From: Rhabdophis nuchalis
Taxonomy: Eukaryota; Chordata; Lepidosauria; Squamata; Natricidae
Direction: 5' to 3'
NCBI GenBank assembly: GCA_039707465.1
Contig: CM077658.1
Span: 13,522,074 to 13,586,073 of the forward strand
Length of the DNA: 64,000 nt
The notes below the pieces were generated by a model. The model was not told the DNA's origin. It searched no databases and saw only the letters and a list, made by a program, of their open reading frames with translations. Each line of letters opens with the position of its first letter. Within the stretch, counting starts at the first letter, position 1. This document shows positions 1 through 10,517 of this stretch, piece by piece. The position numbers and the translations under genes were made by a program.

Positions 1-229
1 AATATCTTTTGCTTAATTAACTTGCTTTGTCCTCTGTCTTTCTGCTCAGATGAGCACTCACAGTGCCTCAAAGTAGAAAACTGTAATTGGCATTGATCAC
101 TGGCACTTGTGTCACAACCGTGCTAGACAAGCAACAGCTTTCTCCTCTACCCAGCTACACTTTCTACATTATTTTTATTTAATCTATTTTGTGCATTTTT
201 ATCACCATAATGAAGCACCTAACAAGGGA
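1..229. other. Unassigned AT-rich sequence
   Basis: No gene, RNA or recognisable repeat is seen. An open frame near the right edge only exists because it runs into the neighbouring GGA repeat. Confidence 0.4.
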
Positions 230-276
230 CTAACTAGGAGGAGGAGGAGGAGGAGGAGAAGGAGGAGGAGGGGAGA
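230..276. repeat. (GGA)n trinucleotide microsatellite
   Basis: Near-pure run of GGA units with one GAA interruption, directly abutting the GGACTA array. It gives a spurious poly-arginine frame on the plus strand. Confidence 0.9.
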
Positions 277-280
277 GCAT

Positions 281-545
281 ACAGGACTAGGACTAGGACT
301 AGGACTAGGAGTAGAGTAGAGCAGAGCAGAGCAGATCATACAGGACTAGGACTAGGAGTAGAGCAGAGTAGAGCAGAACATACAGGATTAGGACTAGGAG
401 TAGAGCAGAGTAGAGCAGAGCATACAGGACTAGGACTAGGACTAGGACTAGGACTAGGACTAGGACTAGGACTAGGACTAGGACTAGGACTAGGACTAGG
501 ACTAGGACTAGGACTAGGACTGAGTAGAGTAGAGTAGAGTAGAGT
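281..545. repeat. Compound (GGACTA)n hexamer and GAGTA/GAGCA pentamer array
   Basis: The block alternates GGACTA hexamers with pentamers GAGTA and GAGCA. The longest pure hexamer stretch is about 425-520 (roughly 16 units). Short hexamer clusters at 283-309, 343-356 and 386-399 are separated by pentamer clusters and a shared spacer containing 'catacagga', so a higher-order unit of about 65-75 bp appears to have been duplicated. The array ends in GAGTA repeats at 521-545. It is not the vertebrate telomere repeat TTAGGG. Leu/Val frames on the minus strand are shadows of the repeat. Confidence 0.9.
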
Positions 546-1690
546 AGCTTTATTTTCACTTTAAATGTACACTAATCAGCATCCATTAAAATGAAATTTC
601 GTTGCATTAAGCTCTCAAAAGATATCCACTATGCATATACCCACATACACACACATACATGACACAGAGAAACATCACATCTAGTTCGAGTGTATACATA
701 TATCTGGCAGTGGGGGAAGAATCCTGCTAGTTACATGGTATAAGGAACAACGCTTTCATTTGCATAAACAATTTGAACATTAATTGTGGGAGTAAGGAAA
801 GGTTGGAAGAAAACTTTGATCTCTCTATTCCCAAAATGTACAACTTCAAACCAACCCCTCTTTTCTGAGTCAAGAGGGGTGCCGTTTAAATGCATGTGTT
901 TTATAACACAGCCGCCTCAGCCAAACATACACAAAACAAGATTGTAGCTCATTTTCCAGAGCGTCCACCTCTTAACAAACGCTTTTGTTGCAATGTGGAG
1001 ACCGATTCAAGTTCACACCTTTAAAAAGCAGAGCAAATTTTCCATCAGGAATGCAAATGTGTGCATAGAAACCGGCAAGGTTTATATAACCTCTCGGGAA
1101 CAAAGGGGAACATTGTAGAGTTCTTAATTTAGCATCCCATTTATTTGTATAAGCCACCACCGAGGATTGATTGAATGTTCAGGTCAAAGCAGCACTTGCA
1201 ATATCAAATTCTCCAGTCATAAGTAACAGCACTTGTCTAAATAATGTGAAACAGCCATATTTGGTACTTCCCTAATGTAATTATAGTGCCTACACAGTCA
1301 TTTTCTCAATGTAGTAACATAGCAGGCAGCTATCATTTCATCAAAAGCATTTTTTTTTCGGGAGAAGTATAAAAATGAAATCCATTCTTCCCAGAAAGCA
1401 CCAATTTGCTGCCCGCTTTTGAATAAACACATAGAACAACACAAAGGAACGCCATCCTTCAAGCTATTAAATGCTTTTGCATAGCAGTGTCTTTTACAGC
1501 ACAACAGTTAATCAGCCCCTTGCTTGAGACAATAAAGCAAGCGATCCAATAAATCAGGCCATTAATATGTTAACCGAATGGCGCTAGGTTAATACTAACT
1601 CTTTGATCTTATAGGATAGCAAAAGTTTAGGGTCTCTGGTTATCTAACCAGTGTATATGGATTTCTTTTTTTCAACATGTTCTGGTCAAA
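546..1690. other. Unassigned AT-rich single-copy-looking sequence
   Basis: About 1.1 kb with no recognisable repeat signature and no coding frame longer than about 70 codons on either strand. Nothing here supports a gene. It could be plain intron or intergenic DNA. Confidence 0.35.
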
Positions 1691-1694
1691 TGTC

Positions 1695-1860
1695 CCTAAT
1701 TCAACAATTACAGACAGTTTAATGTAATGGTTAAGATGGTGGAATAGAAACGGGGAGGTTGTGAATTCTAGTCCTTCCTTTGGCATGGGGAAAATTTCTC
1801 TCAGCTCAACCTACCTCCAAGGATTGTTGTTGTGGGGAAAACAGGAGGCAATGACATTCT
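1695..1860 (+). mobile_element. tRNA-derived SINE, 'taatggttaag' family (degraded)
   Basis: The segment opens with 'taatgtaatggttaag', an A-box-like start, and continues with 'gtgaattctagtcctt', a B-box-like sequence. It then runs into the non-tRNA part containing 'ctcaacctacc'. Matching segments occur at 3125-3243 (inverted), 20650-20880 and 30985-31160. It is a diverged copy, and no target duplication is visible. The following 1921-1975 stretch ('gattcaattcctggcatca') may be part of another tRNA-like head. Confidence 0.6.
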
Positions 1861-1979
1861 ATTGTTCAAAATAAAAGCAGGAGATAAATCTAATAATAAA
1901 TAAGGAATGGCAACTGGATCATAGCACAGGGTCTTGTCACGTACACAGTCCTGGATTCAATTCCTGGCATCAGTTAAAT

Positions 1980-3120
1980 GACCTGCGAGAAGAAGGATCT
2001 TTGCTCAACACCCAACGTCCTTTTCTCAAATTATTTCTGGTGCAAAAGATCAGGTCTACACATGAAGGTACAATTAAGTTGATTTATTCGTAAAAGTCTT
2101 TGCACAGGAATCTTCTGAACTAAGGGTTAGGCTAGGCATTAGATAAGAGTCAATGGAATTCAAGGAATGCTGGACTTCACTTGTGGCTACGTAGGGATTC
2201 TAATCTGATCCCTCTTTTAACTCCACCCCCCGATTCTGCCACTCTTCTCCCTACAATTACCAGTCAATGGCTGGGGTTAAAATGGAAAATCTCAAGGAAG
2301 GTAACTGAAACAAACGCTTTGCAGTACAATGATGCTACCTTATGGCTGACTTCATGACCCATCCCAGGATTTTTGCAGTGACAATCACAAGTTTTCATTA
2401 TCATCCCAGTTCTCAAAACAAATAAATAAAGCCAACTATCCTTGCACATCTATCACGTATCCCCAACATTTTGGATGTTTGTTATGATTACAGCTGGTTT
2501 GTTTGCTGCCTTCAGGGCCATTACACTGACCATGAAGCCACTGTGAAAGTGAGAGATTTCATCCACAGTGAAAAACTGAATATTATTCATGCTGTAAACA
2601 AATCTGATATTTGTTTTCACTCTGCAGCTGGTCTGAATTTTAAGAGACTATTTATCCAAAGCAAACTCCCTCCCCATTTTTACTTGGCAAATTGTTTCAT
2701 ATTTCAAGAAAAAAAAACATTATAACACTTAGAACATTCCTCCTCAGTGAGACTAGATCTCCTTCTGCAGATGAAATAAGTATAATTGGACTCACCTCTT
2801 AGCTTTAGATTCAAAAAGCCTTAATACATCACTGATATCCTACCAGACTTTTCTACCTGAGTTGGTTATTATTTGCTTTATTACTAGGAACCCCTTTCTT
2901 CCTCATATTCCCAGCCCACCAAACAAACACACCTTTAAATCACAGAAACGTAAAAATAGGAATAGGGAAAGCATCCTCATTCTAAATTTTTATCATCTTC
3001 TTTAACTCATCCTTTCTCTCCCTTCTGTTCACTTGTGTCTGATTCTCAAAGACTGCACAGAAAGGGTTCTTGGCAAATTATTTTTTCTTTTCAAAAGTGG
3101 TTTATCATTGCATTCTTCCT
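1980..3120. other. Unassigned sequence
   Basis: No feature could be assigned. Short open frames on both strands lack recognisable domains or splice context. Confidence 0.3.
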
Positions 3121-3124
3121 AGGG

Positions 3125-3243
3125 CTCAGAATGTGTGTCTGGATGAAGGTCACTCAGCTGGCTTTGTTCCTAAGGCGGGACTAGAACTCAAGATCACTCC
3201 TAGTTTCCAGGCTGATGTCTTAAGCACTACACCGAACTGGTTC
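3125..3243 (-). mobile_element. tRNA-derived SINE fragment, inverted
   Basis: Read on the minus strand it gives 'gtagtgcttaagacatc', 'gagttctagtcccgcctta' and 'caaagccagctgagtgac'. This is the same order of blocks as the plus-strand SINE at 20650. It ends next to a hAT-like element. Confidence 0.65.
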
Positions 3244-3261
3244 TTATACCTTAGTCTAGCC

Positions 3262-3509
3262 CAGGAGTTGGCAACCTTAACACTCAAAGAGCCACAAAGG
3301 TCCAAACCAGAAGCCCCCTGTTCAATTCTGGAGCTGAACGGAAGTCCAGTTCTTCCACCATAGAGTCTCTTCCTAGCACAGCATCCTTTTTCCTCTATCT
3401 GTCCTAACTGAAAGCCTTATCAATTGTGGAGCTGAATGGCGACAGGGAGCTGCAGCAGAGGGTTGAAAGAGCCACATGCGGCTCCAGAGCTGTGGGTTTC
3501 TGACCCCTG
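3262..3509. mobile_element. hAT-like nonautonomous DNA transposon, 248 bp
   Basis: It begins 'caggagttggcaacc' and ends 'tttctgacccctg', imperfect terminal inverted repeats of the CAGGGGTxxxAA type. It is flanked by 8-bp direct repeats gtctagcc (3254-3261) and gtctagtc (3510-3517), differing at one base. An 8-bp duplication with CAG...CTG ends fits the hAT superfamily. No transposase is encoded. Internal 'gagccaca' motifs recur near both ends. Confidence 0.75.
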
Positions 3510-3517
3510 GTCTAGTC

Positions 3518-5140
3518 AGCTGCTGTTTTCCAGAGTTTCAAGCAAATTTTCTCAGATTTAGAGGGTGTTCTAGGATCTTCACTTTTTTTACACAAAAAAG
3601 CAGTCCTCTGCTGCTGGTTTATACTTGTTCCCCTAAACATAAATCTTTATGGCTAGGGAAATTTATTACCAGTGGGGAGAACAGATGCCACAATGCTCAA
3701 CTTTTGTTGAATCAAAAGGCCAGACCAATAATGATCATGGTATTTGCTGAACAACCACTATGAAAAAAGTAATAAAATAATGTGGGTGCCTCAAACATCA
3801 TAATTTCCAAAGGAAATTCCAGGATCCATTACAGTTGTAAGTTGAGGATTACACGTTCATATTTTTACTCTCGGCTACACTATAGCATTAAGTCCCTTGT
3901 CCCCTTTCCTAAATGCAGCCTAAGACAATAGTCCTATTCAGTTTTGTTTCTTCCACGCAAACCTAAGAACAATGAGATTCACAACCACATTCTGTTCCCC
4001 TCGCCAACTGCATACTTCAATTCCAAGGAAAGTCATTAGAAATTCTTCCTCTGGGCATTTTCAGATCAGATATGAGAGAACATCCAAGGTCATTATATCC
4101 TACACCAGAAATATAACAGGGGAAAACTACTCATGTCTCCCAACTCTTATTGAAGTAGAAATGCCACCAATTATAACAAAATTCTCAACCAACCTGAGAA
4201 TGAGGCAGGCAAAGAGAAGCTTGTTTGGAAGAGAGAAAGGAAAAACTAGAAAATGGAAAGGATTAATTTTGGCACAACATTCTGAAAAGGGGGTGTAATT
4301 TCATACATTATTTAGGCTTTCTCAGAAAGCAAGATGGAATCATGCATTAATTAAATCTGGTTGCTGGTCAGATAGATCAGCTATGATGAAATATCAAAGA
4401 AAAGGATGTTTGTAAGAAGTGCTAACAACCTAAAGGAAAATCTATCATCTGTCTTTTGGGACATCTCATTCTCACACCTTTGAAACGAGAAAAAGGAGAC
4501 TCAGTGCAATTGCACTTGGACAGTAAGCAGCCTCTTGAGAGAAAGTTTTATGTTTTCCTAAAATATTTACTGAAAGTTTGCTAATTACCGAAACTGTGAG
4601 TCAAATCATCGATCCCCTCCAACAAGTTGTTAAGAATCATTGATTCCTTTCAACCACAGCTGATTCAATTGTGATTTGATTCAGACTGTGGATCGGAATC
4701 TTCAGATCACTTTGATTCCAGCTGTCAATTTTCTTTGGTAGAAAAATGTCTCAATGCACGTATGGCAATCCACTAAATTCATCAAAACAATTTAAAAGCA
4801 CCCAGTCAATGTAAGGCAATGAAATGGTCTAAACATTCAGCGGGGTGATTCAGTCAACTAATCAGCCTTGACTCTAAGCTAGGAATGAAAGTTCACACAC
4901 CCGTAATATTTACAGCTGTTCCACTTTGACTGGGCGGGTAAGTAAGAATATAATATTATGACTTTACTTGGGACATGACGGCATTGCTTCTCTCACGGTC
5001 AAGCATATCCTTGATTCTGACAGCTATTTTCCCTCTGGAGTCATTCCCTTGCTTCCTTCTCCTCTGCTAGCCAAGATTTTTTTCCATTTAAAAGTAACCC
5101 ATGTTATGCCTACAGCTAGCAAGGTCTTCATTGTAAGGGT
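3518..5140. other. Unassigned sequence with a possible DNA-repeat end
   Basis: About 1.6 kb with no gene. A short piece near 3832-3860 ('gttgtaagttgaggatta') resembles the terminal part of the DNA transposon seen at 58189-58570. The 4600-4730 stretch is rich in 'gattca/gaatc' words and may be an old repeat, but I cannot class it. Confidence 0.3.
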
Positions 5141-5159
5141 CATCTCCCAGTTTCTCTAC

Positions 5160-5640
5160 AGTGTCCAAGAAATGTTTTAGAAAGACTTTAAAAATTGTGA
5201 TAACCTCGAAGTCATTCAGTCTAAGTTTATTAGAGCTATTATTGCAAACCCAAGGTGCATTAATAATGCTGCCATGCATTTAGAAACAGGCTGGGTCTCT
5301 TTGGAGGCTAGAGCTTGGTAATGTCTTTTTAACCTTTGGCTAAAATTACCATTTTTTTTCCTAGTGGGTCTAGCACCATTGATTCTTTGAGACTACTTTA
5401 AGTCAACCTGATTTACCAAAAATGCTGGTAAAGTTTCATTCTCCCCGAGAGCTTTGCAATATGCTAGAAATATATTTAAATATATTTAAGCAGCAGATCT
5501 GGGACAGAGATCTTGGGGCATGAGGGGGTTTTCAAATAGGTGTGTTCCAACATTGCGCCACTCCTCAATCGCAAGATTGAGTGAGGATGATTTCTCAGGT
5601 TTTCATCCAATCTCAAGGGTAAATCTCAGCAGAGATCTAT
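5160..5640 (+). mobile_element. LINE C-terminal fragment (clade undetermined), heavily mutated
   Basis: Plus-strand translation across frames gives a reverse-transcriptase C-terminal pattern. After a hydrophobic stretch there is 'KFIRAIIANPRC', a region matching 'NAAMHLETGWVSLEARAW', then 'LWLKLPFF' and 'GLAPLIL'. Such blocks follow the polymerase domain in several vertebrate non-LTR elements. Frameshifts and stops break it. It may be the same family as the minus-strand reverse transcriptase at 9440-10515, but that is an inference. Confidence 0.5.
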
Positions 5641-5924
5641 ATGTCATCAAGGTATCTTTCAGACATGGAAATAAAGGTTGCCAGTGCTGCTACAGAGTGT
5701 CATGGACACAAAAGAGAAAACAGCAATAGCAATCTGGTAGTAACAAAGCAAGAAATATAAAGAAAGAAATTGGGGGAGATTTTTAAAAATGTACTAAGAA
5801 TAAGGTAGGGGAAAAAGAAACCTCATTGTCACGAGAAATCCAGAACAAGGTTTATTCAAATGAGTATAAGTTTATTCCATGCCGCCTCTAAATGAGAAAC
5901 TGAACTACTAACGGTCAAGGCAAA

Positions 5925-6360
5925 TTGACAGTAGATTCGGACAGTGAGAAGGCTGGGGAGGAACCTGGGCCAGTCTTGGAGTCTGGGGAAGGCTTTGATG
6001 AGGGCTCTGTGTCAGAGGCAGAGAGGGGGCCAGAACCCTATGCCAGTTATCAGAGTCAGACATCAGTGAGGCAGACAAACAGCTGGAGCCTGTTCCCAGT
6101 GTGTGCATGCGCAGAGCTGCCAGATGAAGGGAACCGCTAAAGAACAAGGGTTGACTTGGAAGTAAGGCCACAGGTGGATAATGAATAGTCCCTCCCAGAG
6201 GAAATAAAAGAGGAGCAAAAGGGGAATGGAGTTTGCAGGAGACCATTAGTTCGCTTCATTGGTTCGTGACTCTCCGAGACTCCTGGCCAAGTTCTGCAGA
6301 TATCAGCCTGGCAGCTCTCCAAGCCAGATAAGGTCTGTGACTGTAAATCCTCCCTTGAGC
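5925..6360 (+). mobile_element. LTR retroelement fragment (same family as the LTR at 47086)
   Basis: It shares colinear blocks with 47086-47626: 'attcggacagtgag', 'ctggggaggaac', 'cccagtgtgtgcatgcgcag', 'agctgccaga', 'ccctcccaga', 'aagataaggt'. The first ~40 bp of the LTR and its 3' end are missing or unrecognisable, so no TG...CA boundary or target duplication can be set. Open frames over it are not genes. Confidence 0.75.
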
Positions 6361-6379
6361 ATATATATATGCTGATCAG

Positions 6380-6540
6380 GAGGAGAACCAGTGGTTTAGT
6401 GGCAATTACAACTGCCTCACATGTAATACTTCCCTGGTTCGAATCTCAGTAAGGGTATGGCTAGCTGATGAGAGCTAAATAGCTTGAAATAGATCTATAC
6501 TAGTCTCCCTTGTTTGTTTATTTATCAGCACAAACCTAAC
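6380..6540 (+). mobile_element. tRNA-derived SINE copy
   Basis: It has 'tttagtggcaattacaactg' near the start and a clear B-box-like 'ggttcgaatctcagtaagg', followed by an A/T-rich tail. It is not a tRNA gene, because no cloverleaf with an anticodon stem can be closed. Confidence 0.55.
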
Positions 6541-6549
6541 ACAAATAAG

Positions 6550-6570
6550 TGTGTGTGTGTGTGTGTGTTT
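6550..6570. repeat. (GT)n microsatellite
   Basis: About ten GT units at the 3' side of a SINE copy. Confidence 0.8.
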
Positions 6571-6689
6571 GTAGATTTTCATGGGTGTAGGTATGTATAT
6601 ATATATTCCACTTTTCAATAAATATTAGGAAGCCCACCCATCTTTACTTCAACTGTATGAGCCATGCAACCTCTATATAAACCATGCAA

Positions 6690-6950
6690 CACCATCAGGT
6701 TTCTTTGTTTATAGAGACAGCTGTCCTACTTGATTAATTACAGGCATTAAGGATTAGCAATTTGTGGTATTTTGCCACTCCTGTGCCATGTTCAGCAATA
6801 AAAGGCACTGTGGTGCTTTACAAGTGTAATTTACGGGTAAATTAGAATTATAATTACAATGGCTGCCTAAAAGTCTTTATAATGCTTTTAATATTTATGC
6901 TCGATAATACCCATCGGTTAATGCAACACAGAGTGAAACTTACCAAGGAA
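6690..6950. other. AT-rich single-copy-looking block, possible conserved noncoding element
   Basis: Rich in homeodomain-type TAAT/ATTA words ('taaattagaattataattac') with no repeat signature and no coding frame. Its texture resembles vertebrate conserved noncoding elements, but conservation cannot be judged from one sequence. Confidence 0.2.
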
Positions 6951-6956
6951 GGGTAT

Positions 6957-7370
6957 TCATATCAAAATAAATAAGAGGAAAGCAGGACCCAAAAATAAAA
7001 TCATAATACTAGAACCAGTTCCTCTCAACACATATTTTATTCCTCTCGGTATTATACTGTAAGATGATCCAGCTTGTAAATTCTCATCAGTTACAAACTT
7101 CATTGATGTATGTCTACGCTGGAACAAAAGTGTAGTTTTGTCCCAGGCAAATGTATAGTGTGTATTGCATTTACTTAACATTTTTCTCTTTTCATTCTTT
7201 CTTTCACCTATTTTGGAGGACATCAATGAAAGAGGAGAGGGGAGGGGAGGAGAGGAGAGAAATGAATATAAAGAGGTAATTTACTGCTAATGTTCATGGA
7301 TAAGAACTGGCTTGCGGATTCCGATCAACCCCCTTCTAGCAAGTTCTTGCCTCTTCCTTTTCCATCAAAA
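6957..7370. other. Unassigned sequence with a GGGAGGA purine run
   Basis: A short purine-rich stretch lies near 7229-7262. No gene or repeat family is recognised elsewhere. Confidence 0.3.
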
Positions 7371-7371
7371 C

Positions 7372-7478
7372 TTCCATCATTAAGCAATACAGTCATTAAG
7401 TGATTTTATATCCTTTTTTGCCATGGTCATTAAGCGGATCACACAGTTGTTACGCAAATCCATCTTCCCCCATTGACT
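7372..7478 (-). mobile_element. DNA-transposon fragment (family of 58189-58570)
   Basis: Plus strand shows 'gccatggtcattaagcggat' and 'ccccattgact', the reverse complement of blocks found at 58380-58480 ('gatggggaag', 'atggcgagaaaggtcat'). It is truncated and directly followed by a Sauria SINE. Confidence 0.5.
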
Positions 7479-7728
7479 TCTCCCAGCTCCTGCCAACCTA
7501 GCAATTCGAAAACACGTAAAAATGCAAGTAGAAAAAATAGGGACCACTTTTGGTGGGAAGGTAACAGCATTTTGTGCACCTTTGGCATTGAGTCATGCTG
7601 GCCATATGACCAGAGACATCTTTGGACAGCGCTGGCTCTTCGGCTTTGAAACTGAGATGAGCACTGCCCCCTACAGTTGGAAATGACTAGCACATATGTG
7701 TGAGGGGAACCTTTACCTTTACCTTATC
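7479..7728 (+). mobile_element. Sauria SINE, 5'-truncated
   Basis: It carries the conserved body ('ctcctgccaacctagcaatt', 'atgcaagtagaaaaaatagg', 'agcgctggctcttcggcttt') and ends with 'aggggaacctttaccttta'. The tRNA-like head is missing, so it was either truncated on insertion or lost. Confidence 0.9.
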
Positions 7729-7739
7729 TTTAAGCATTG

Positions 7740-9125
7740 CTTATTGGAGGATAATTGTCCTTCTCAATACCAACTGGTTTTTAATCCTCCACCAGATTTG
7801 CAATATCCATTAATTCATCATTTAGACATTTTGCAAAAAAAAAAAAAAAAAAAAATTGAGGAAAAATCAGAAACATGCCCCTCCCTCCCCCCAAAAGCAT
7901 AATAATTAAGGAGGCATACCAGATGCAAGTCAGAATGATTACAGATTAAATGTTTTACAATAAGAAAGCCTACAATCAGAGCAAAGGGAGGGGATGCATT
8001 GATAACATAATATCATCTTGATCTGTCATAGAACCTGTAACTTTCACACTGCAATAATCCTGAAAATATATCCCAGAAGTGCAACATGCTCTTCTTTCAC
8101 ATTACATGTTGACTTCCCCCACTTTTTTTTTTTTTTTTGCTTGTTCTGCTAATTGCCAAAGTTATTTGCAACCCAATATTATTTCCTGCTTTTCACAGGT
8201 TTCCAGTGTCTCCAGAGTGTCAATATAGCTATTGGGAGGGGGTCACTAATAGCTTTTTCTTCAAACCTGCTAGAAGAATGGGTGTCGTTTTGTCCCTCGT
8301 GATTTGCCTAATCTTCAGGGAAAGAACTGAAATTTATCTGGGTTTCTGTCATTGTGTGACCTGGCTTTTCCCTAGTTGTTGTTGGGTTTTTTTAAGTCCA
8401 TTCCTGAACTCTTTCCTCCCATTAACAATCAGGATTGAGGCCCCTGTTATCTTTCATAATCACTCCAACAGAAGTCCAAGCCATTGGCATCTCTCTCAAA
8501 AATAAGTAATGCAGACCGCAAAAAACCAGCAGCAAGCTACTTCCCTAATTGATAACCTAATCTGTCATAGTTATCTGATTTTTTTTTACTTTTCGCTTTT
8601 AGGGCTTCTTCTGAATAGTCAGCTAGCATTTACACATTTGCAGCATCTCTGCCAGTCTAAAAGCCAGCTATCATCTGAGTTTGAATGCTCACATGAATTC
8701 CTGAATGCAGAAATGGGCGATGGCTTGTATACCCCTCAACGCCTCCCCTCCTACAGAGAGGGGGGGGAGAGCATGTCCTTTTAAAACCACAAAGGCAAAA
8801 CTCTGGGGACAGGAAGCAAGAAACATGTGGGGTTTATCATCCCCCAAAATCTGATGAACATCTGGAATAATTCCAAGAATCTGGGGAAGATCCAGAGACT
8901 GAGAAACCAAAGAGGTTTGGTTTGGGATTCAGATTATAGCCAAAGCACACTTCGACACTCTTCTCTTTCCCAAGTTCATCAAGGATGTAAGAGGCTACTT
9001 AAAATATAACATTCAGGAGTTTAGATTGGACCCGTTCAAGAGGAATAAAAGATGTGAAAGTCCTAGCTGGGACTAGAAGTTCTTGCACATGAGACATAAC
9101 TGAATATACGGTCGCTTCAGTGGTG
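7740..9125. other. Unassigned sequence with a poly(A) and a poly(T) tract
   Basis: It contains a 20-nt A run near 7834-7855 and a T run near 8123-8139. No gene or named repeat is recognised. Open frames on both strands carry no recognisable domain. Confidence 0.35.
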
Positions 9126-9129
9126 CTAA

Positions 9130-9382
9130 GTTATGTTGCGCTCTTCTGATGAGGTTCCCACGGTGCTTTTCCAAAAAGCAACTGCACTTTCTTGGGTTTT
9201 TTCTTTTAAAATATTTCACTTCTCATCTAAGAAGCTTCTTCAGTTTTAGACCTGAAGAAGGTTCTTGGATGAGAAGTTGAAACATTTCACAAATCTAGAA
9301 CCCAAGAAAATCCAGTTGCCTTTTGGAAAAGCACTTTTGGGACAACCGTGACTTGGATGATTGAGAATCTCCATAGAAGTAA
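9130..9382. repeat. Fold-back repeat: two inverted ~85-120-bp arms, head to head
   Basis: The left arm (about 9160-9247) is the reverse complement of the right arm (about 9249-9340). Both contain 'tgaagaag.ttcttggatgagaag', 'aacccaagaaa', 'cagttgc' and 'ttggaaaagcac', with diverged bases. The right arm continues to 'gaatctccatag'. The motif 'gaagaag...gatgagaag...gaaac' also appears at 47820-48350 and is typical of vertebrate repeats I associate tentatively with Penelope-like ends. A long stem could form. No protein is encoded. Confidence 0.75.
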
Positions 9383-9439
9383 AGTGGGGAAAAGTTGAAC
9401 TGAAGTCACTACATTTCGCATAATGTAATTTTGGCGCGG

Positions 9440-10067
9440 ACTGCGTTTGGTGGAGCTGTGGAAAACCATGACAACAGGCATACATCTGTTGCTCTGTTTG
9501 CAAAGATTGGGATCCTAGTTTTACTATAGTTGATTTCAAGAGCTTCCTCAGAGAGGTAATTGGCTAGAGCAGTCAAGGCTCTTTTTACTCCAATTAACTT
9601 TTGTGACAGAAGTACTATGTCATCTGCGTACAACAAAGTTGCAATATGTCTGTTTGCTAGTTTTGGGGGGTGATGTTCTAATTGATTTATTTTGGATACG
9701 AGTAGATTTATGTATAGATTAAACAGCAGAAGAGATAAAATACATCCCTGCCTAGGCTCCTCTGTAATTTTGAATCTCATTAGTGTGGTGGCCTTGCATA
9801 CTGCAACAAACTTTGATTGTAAAAATCTTACAAAGATTATGCATAAGCAACAGTAACCATCTATCAATGGTACTATTCATAAGCTTAGTCTACAGCCTTC
9901 CTCTGGAAACTAGATAGAATGTGGACCTAAAATCAATAAAGGCACTATATATTATCAAGTCTGTTTTATGTGCATAATTTTTTACCAAGTGTTATAGTAT
10001 AAGAGCATGTCCACAGATGGATAAAATGTCTGGTCCTAAAACCCACTTCTTCATTTGTCAATGGATG
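9440..10067 (-). pseudogene. Reverse transcriptase domain, degraded
   Basis: Minus-strand translation shows the core order of non-LTR reverse transcriptases: 'QGCILSLLLFNLYIN' (motif 4 region), then 'LANRHIATLLYADDIVLLS' with the catalytic YADD, then 'ALTALANYLSEEALEINYSKT' (motif 6-like, ending in a Lys-Thr). The longest uninterrupted stretch is 9409-9867. Upstream parts, including 'LTNEEVGFR' near 10050, lie in other frames, so it has frameshifts and stops. The last codons toward 9409 are probably not element sequence. Confidence 0.85.
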
Positions 10068-10075
10068 TTCCAGAT

Positions 10076-10449
10076 CAAGGGTATCAAACTCAATTTCATT
10101 GAGGGCCACATCAGGGTTGTGTTTGACCTCGGGGGGGGGGGGGGGGCAGGGTGGACATGGTATGGGTGGGTGTGGCCAGCATGAGCTCACTTCTGTTGGG
10201 GAATGCCTGTGGCAGCCCAAGCCCTCTGCCAGCGAACACAGACTCCTGAGCTCCGTTTTCAGCTGCAACAGCCTCCTGCAACCCTCTGCCAGTGAAAACG
10301 GAGCTTGGAGAAGCCATGCACAGCACTTGCAAGCTCCAATTTTTCTGGCAGAGGCACCACAGGCTGGTCCTTTGCTATTTCCAAGGTGGCCCCATGGGAC
10401 AGATCTAAGCACCCCATGAGCCAGATCTGCCTTGAGTTTGACACCCCTG
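10076..10449. mobile_element. hAT-like nonautonomous transposon, 374 bp, inside a LINE
   Basis: It starts 'caagggtatcaaactcaatt' and ends 'ccttgagtttgacacccctg', matching terminal inverted repeats. Flanks are ttccagat (10068-10075) and ttctagat (10450-10457), an 8-bp duplication with one mismatch. A poly(G) tract sits at 10129-10146. A related 262-bp copy lies at 60815-61076. The open frames over it on both strands are shadows. Confidence 0.9.
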
Positions 10450-10517
10450 TTCTAGATTGATCCAGTCAACAAATTTGTTGGTTGGCGTAGTGCTTCCTGG
10501 TTATAGAAATAAAAGGC

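Larger units (their letters stand above)
9440..10515 (-). mobile_element. Non-LTR LINE relic with reverse transcriptase, split by a hAT insertion
   Basis: On the minus strand the element runs from about 10515 down to 9440 and is interrupted by a hAT-like element at 10076-10449. On both sides of the interruption the LINE reads in the same direction. Upstream it gives 'NKFVDWIN', downstream 'HPLTNEEVGFR', then 'DFRS' and 'LMNSTIDRWLLLLMHNL', and then the polymerase core. It is truncated at both ends. The clade is not assigned; it is neither clearly Bov-B nor the CR1/L2 type seen at 12.3 kb. Confidence 0.8.

Noticed and set aside
281..545. Interstitial telomere repeat
   Set aside because: The unit is GGACTA, not TTAGGG, on either strand.
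107..559. Arg-rich and Leu/Val-rich open frames
   Set aside because: They are translations of the GGA and GGACTA repeats.
9966..10444. Several 60-148-codon open frames on both strands
   Set aside because: They lie in a hAT-like transposon with 8-bp target duplications and overlap each other.
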